64,000 bases of DNA. Origin: Planktothrix sp. FACHB-1365 (GTDB lineage Bacteria; Cyanobacteriota; Cyanobacteriia; Cyanobacteriales; Microcoleaceae). Under the pieces are notes generated by a model that worked only from the letters and a program-made list of their open reading frames with translations, had not been told where the DNA came from and made no database searches. Where the stretch lies: NCBI RefSeq assembly GCF_014697575.1, contig NZ_JACJSC010000016.1, positions 1 to 64,000 of the forward strand. The letters are read 5' to 3'. The translations under genes were made by a program, and so were the position numbers. This document shows, in pieces, positions 62,407-64,000 of this stretch (position 1 is its first letter; each line of letters starts with the position of its first letter).

Positions 62407-64000
62407 ATGTCACAACCTTCTTCTGATCTCAATTCTCAACACTATCGCTTGCAACTCAAGATTCAAGGAACAGTGCAAGGCGTTGGCTTTCGTCCGTTTA
62501 TTTATCGCCTCGCAACTCAGTTAAACTTAACGGGATGGGTAAATAATTCCGTTCAAGGGGTTTGTATTGAAGTGGAAGGTTTACGGGAGAATTTAGAACA
62601 GTTTCAACGCCGTCTTCAACAGGAAAAACCGCCTCAGTCTGAAATTTTAAGTTTAGACTCAATTTGGTTACCAACAGTAGGTTATTCTCAATTTGAAATT
62701 CACGTTTCTGACTCTACAACCCACACTCAAAAGTCAGCAATTGTATTACCCGATTTATCAACTTGTTCTGACTGTTTACAAGAAATTTTTGATCCTGAAA
62801 ATCGCCGTTATCAATACGCCTTTACTAACTGTACCAATTGTGGGCCGCGTTATTCGATTATTCAAGGATTACCTTATGATCGAAATCACACCACAATGTC
62901 AACATTTACCCTGTGTTGTGATTGTCAAAATGAATATAATAACCCTTTAAATCGTCGGTTTCATGCTCAACCCAATGCTTGTCCGGTTTGTGGGCCACAA
63001 TTAGAATTATGGGATAAAATAGGAAATAAAATTGCTAGTTTTCAGGACGCTTTAAAACAATCGGCGGATATCATTCGTTCAGGTCAAATTTTAGCATTAA
63101 AAGGGTTAGGTGGATTTCTGTTAATCGTCGATGCTAGAAATGCAACGGCTGTACAGAATTTACGCACTCGTAAACGTCGCCCAGCTAAACCCTTGGCGGT
63201 GATGTATCCTAATTTAGAACAAGTTAAACAGGATTGTTTGGTTTCTGAATTAGAAGAACAATTATTATGTTCTCCCGCATCTCCAATTGTTTTGTTACGT
63301 CGAATTTCTCCATTAGCAGGGGTAATTTCCCCAGGAAATCCCTATTTAGGGGTGATGTTACCCTACACACCCTTACATCATTTATTATTAGCAGAATTAA
63401 ATTTTCCGATTGTGGCAACCAGTGGCAATTTTGCCAGTGAACCGATTTGTATTGACGAAGCGGAAGCGGTCATTCGTTTAAATCAAATCGCCGATTTTTT
63501 CTTAGTTCATAACCGCCCCATTGTTAGACCCATTGATGATTCTGTGGTCAGAGTGATTGCAGGTGAAGAAATGGTGTTGCGTCGCGCCAGAGGTTACGCG
63601 CCTTTACCTGTTCCTATCCCAGAAGAGTCTATAGGCGCAGATAGATCCCCATTTTATCAAACTAACTTTAGTTTAGCACAGCTTTCTGATTTGTCAATAG
63701 AAAACCCAAAAAAAATTTTAGCGGTGGGAGGACATTTAAAAAATACAATTGCTATAGCATTTAATCAAAAAGCCTTCTTAAGTCAACATATTGGAGATTT
63801 AGAAAACCCCCAAGCTTTAGACGCATTTCAAGAAGTGATGAATAGTCTCAGTAATATTTATGATTTTCAACCGAATATCATTGTTTGTGATGCTCATCCT
63901 GATTATTATTCAACGCAATTTGCAGAAGCTTTATCCCAACAAAATCACCCCATTCCTTTGATTCGTGTCCAACATCATCTCGCTCATATTTTTTCCGTTA
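62407..64000 (+). CDS. hypF: Carbamoyltransferase HypF, N-terminal part, cut by the window edge
   Basis: The reading frame is open from the ATG at 62407 to the window end (531 codons). Seen in order: acylphosphatase-like domain (KIQGTVQGVGFRPFIYRLA), two zinc fingers (CSDC...CTNCGPRYS and LCCDC...CPVCGPQ), the YrdC-like domain (GQILALKGLGGFLLIVDARN, RRPAKPLAVM), LLRRARGYAPLPV-type linkage (VLRRARGYAPLPVP), and the Kae1-like domain starting ILAVGGHLKNTIAI and VQHHLAHIFSV. HypF makes the thiocarbamoyl group that becomes the CN ligands. The C-terminal 200 or so residues are beyond the edge. Confidence 0.96.
   Translation, partial: MSQPSSDLNSQHYRLQLKIQGTVQGVGFRPFIYRLATQLNLTGWVNNSVQGVCIEVEGLRENLEQFQRRLQQEKPPQSEILSLDSIWLPTVGYSQFEIHVSDSTTHTQKSAIVLPDLSTCSDCLQEIFDPENRRYQYAFTNCTNCGPRYSIIQGLPYDRNHTTMSTFTLCCDCQNEYNNPLNRRFHAQPNACPVCGPQLELWDKIGNKIASFQDALKQSADIIRSGQILALKGLGGFLLIVDARNATAVQNLRTRKRRPAKPLAVMYPNLEQVKQDCLVSELEEQLLCSPASPIVLLRRISPLAGVISPGNPYLGVMLPYTPLHHLLLAELNFPIVATSGNFASEPICIDEAEAVIRLNQIADFFLVHNRPIVRPIDDSVVRVIAGEEMVLRRARGYAPLPVPIPEESIGADRSPFYQTNFSLAQLSDLSIENPKKILAVGGHLKNTIAIAFNQKAFLSQHIGDLENPQALDAFQEVMNSLSNIYDFQPNIIVCDAHPDYYSTQFAEALSQQNHPIPLIRVQHHLAHIFSV

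Overview
The window is cyanobacterial chromosome, most likely from a filamentous Oscillatoriales-type organism (Planktothrix, Oscillatoria or Lyngbya-like). The HIP1 octamer gcgatcgc occurs throughout. Typical cyanobacterial genes are present: a TxlA-type thioredoxin, a group-2 sigma factor, RibBA with a long C-terminal extension, a NIL-domain ferredoxin, and a NAD(P)-linked Hox hydrogenase with NifJ. Short dispersed palindromes and short tandem repeats fill many of the gaps. The genus is an inference; no rRNA or tRNA gene was found.

Layout. 1-580 is a frameshifted TnpB cut by the window edge. 750-4650 holds small conserved proteins and a 1.04-kb tandem duplication carrying a paralogous gene pair, each copy followed by the same promoter and a 37-codon ORF; the second copy forms the leader of the transketolase gene. 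6.7-16 kb is mixed housekeeping (thioredoxin, ferredoxin, HrcA, glycerophosphodiesterase, RecQ, CobO). 16-21.5 kb holds a sigma factor, a HerA-like ATPase and RibBA. 21.6-27 kb is a defence locus: a restriction-modification protein split into one nuclease/methylase half and two alternative specificity halves, interleaved with HicA/HicB genes. 27.3-30.6 kb has an RTX-like repeat protein and three tandem Uma2-family genes. 30.7-37.9 kb is a signalling cluster: a REC-wHTH-HPt-REC-REC-GGDEF protein, a ComFB-like protein, two single-domain response regulators and a multi-PAS histidine kinase. GlmS and a Tat-signal SDR follow.

41-64 kb is a fermentation and hydrogen island. On the minus strand lie hypD, a dihydroorotate-dehydrogenase-like gene, nifJ and hypC. 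Diverging on the plus strand are hoxE, hoxF, an ABM-domain gene, hcp, hoxU, hoxY, hoxH, a three-gene 2Fe-2S / PAS / SpoIIE-phosphatase module, hoxW, hypA and hypB. After a dioxygenase gene, an SMR remnant and a pentapeptide-repeat gene, hypF runs off the right edge. NifJ would make reduced ferredoxin and acetyl-CoA from pyruvate. HoxEFUYH would exchange electrons with protons, HypABCDF and HoxW would mature the NiFe centre, and Hcp would handle reactive nitrogen. HypE is not in the window.

The most unusual content is: (1) the PAS and PP2C/SpoIIE module, which resembles the accessory genes of clostridial sensory [FeFe] hydrogenases but sits inside a [NiFe] hox operon; (2) the split restriction-modification locus with exchangeable recognition halves; (3) two families of intergenic palindromes that also occur in frame inside nifJ and inside the HerA-like gene; (4) three tandem 52-bp units, each able to fold as a three-way junction, ending just before the hypA start codon; and (5) the duplicated small ORF and promoter in front of transketolase.
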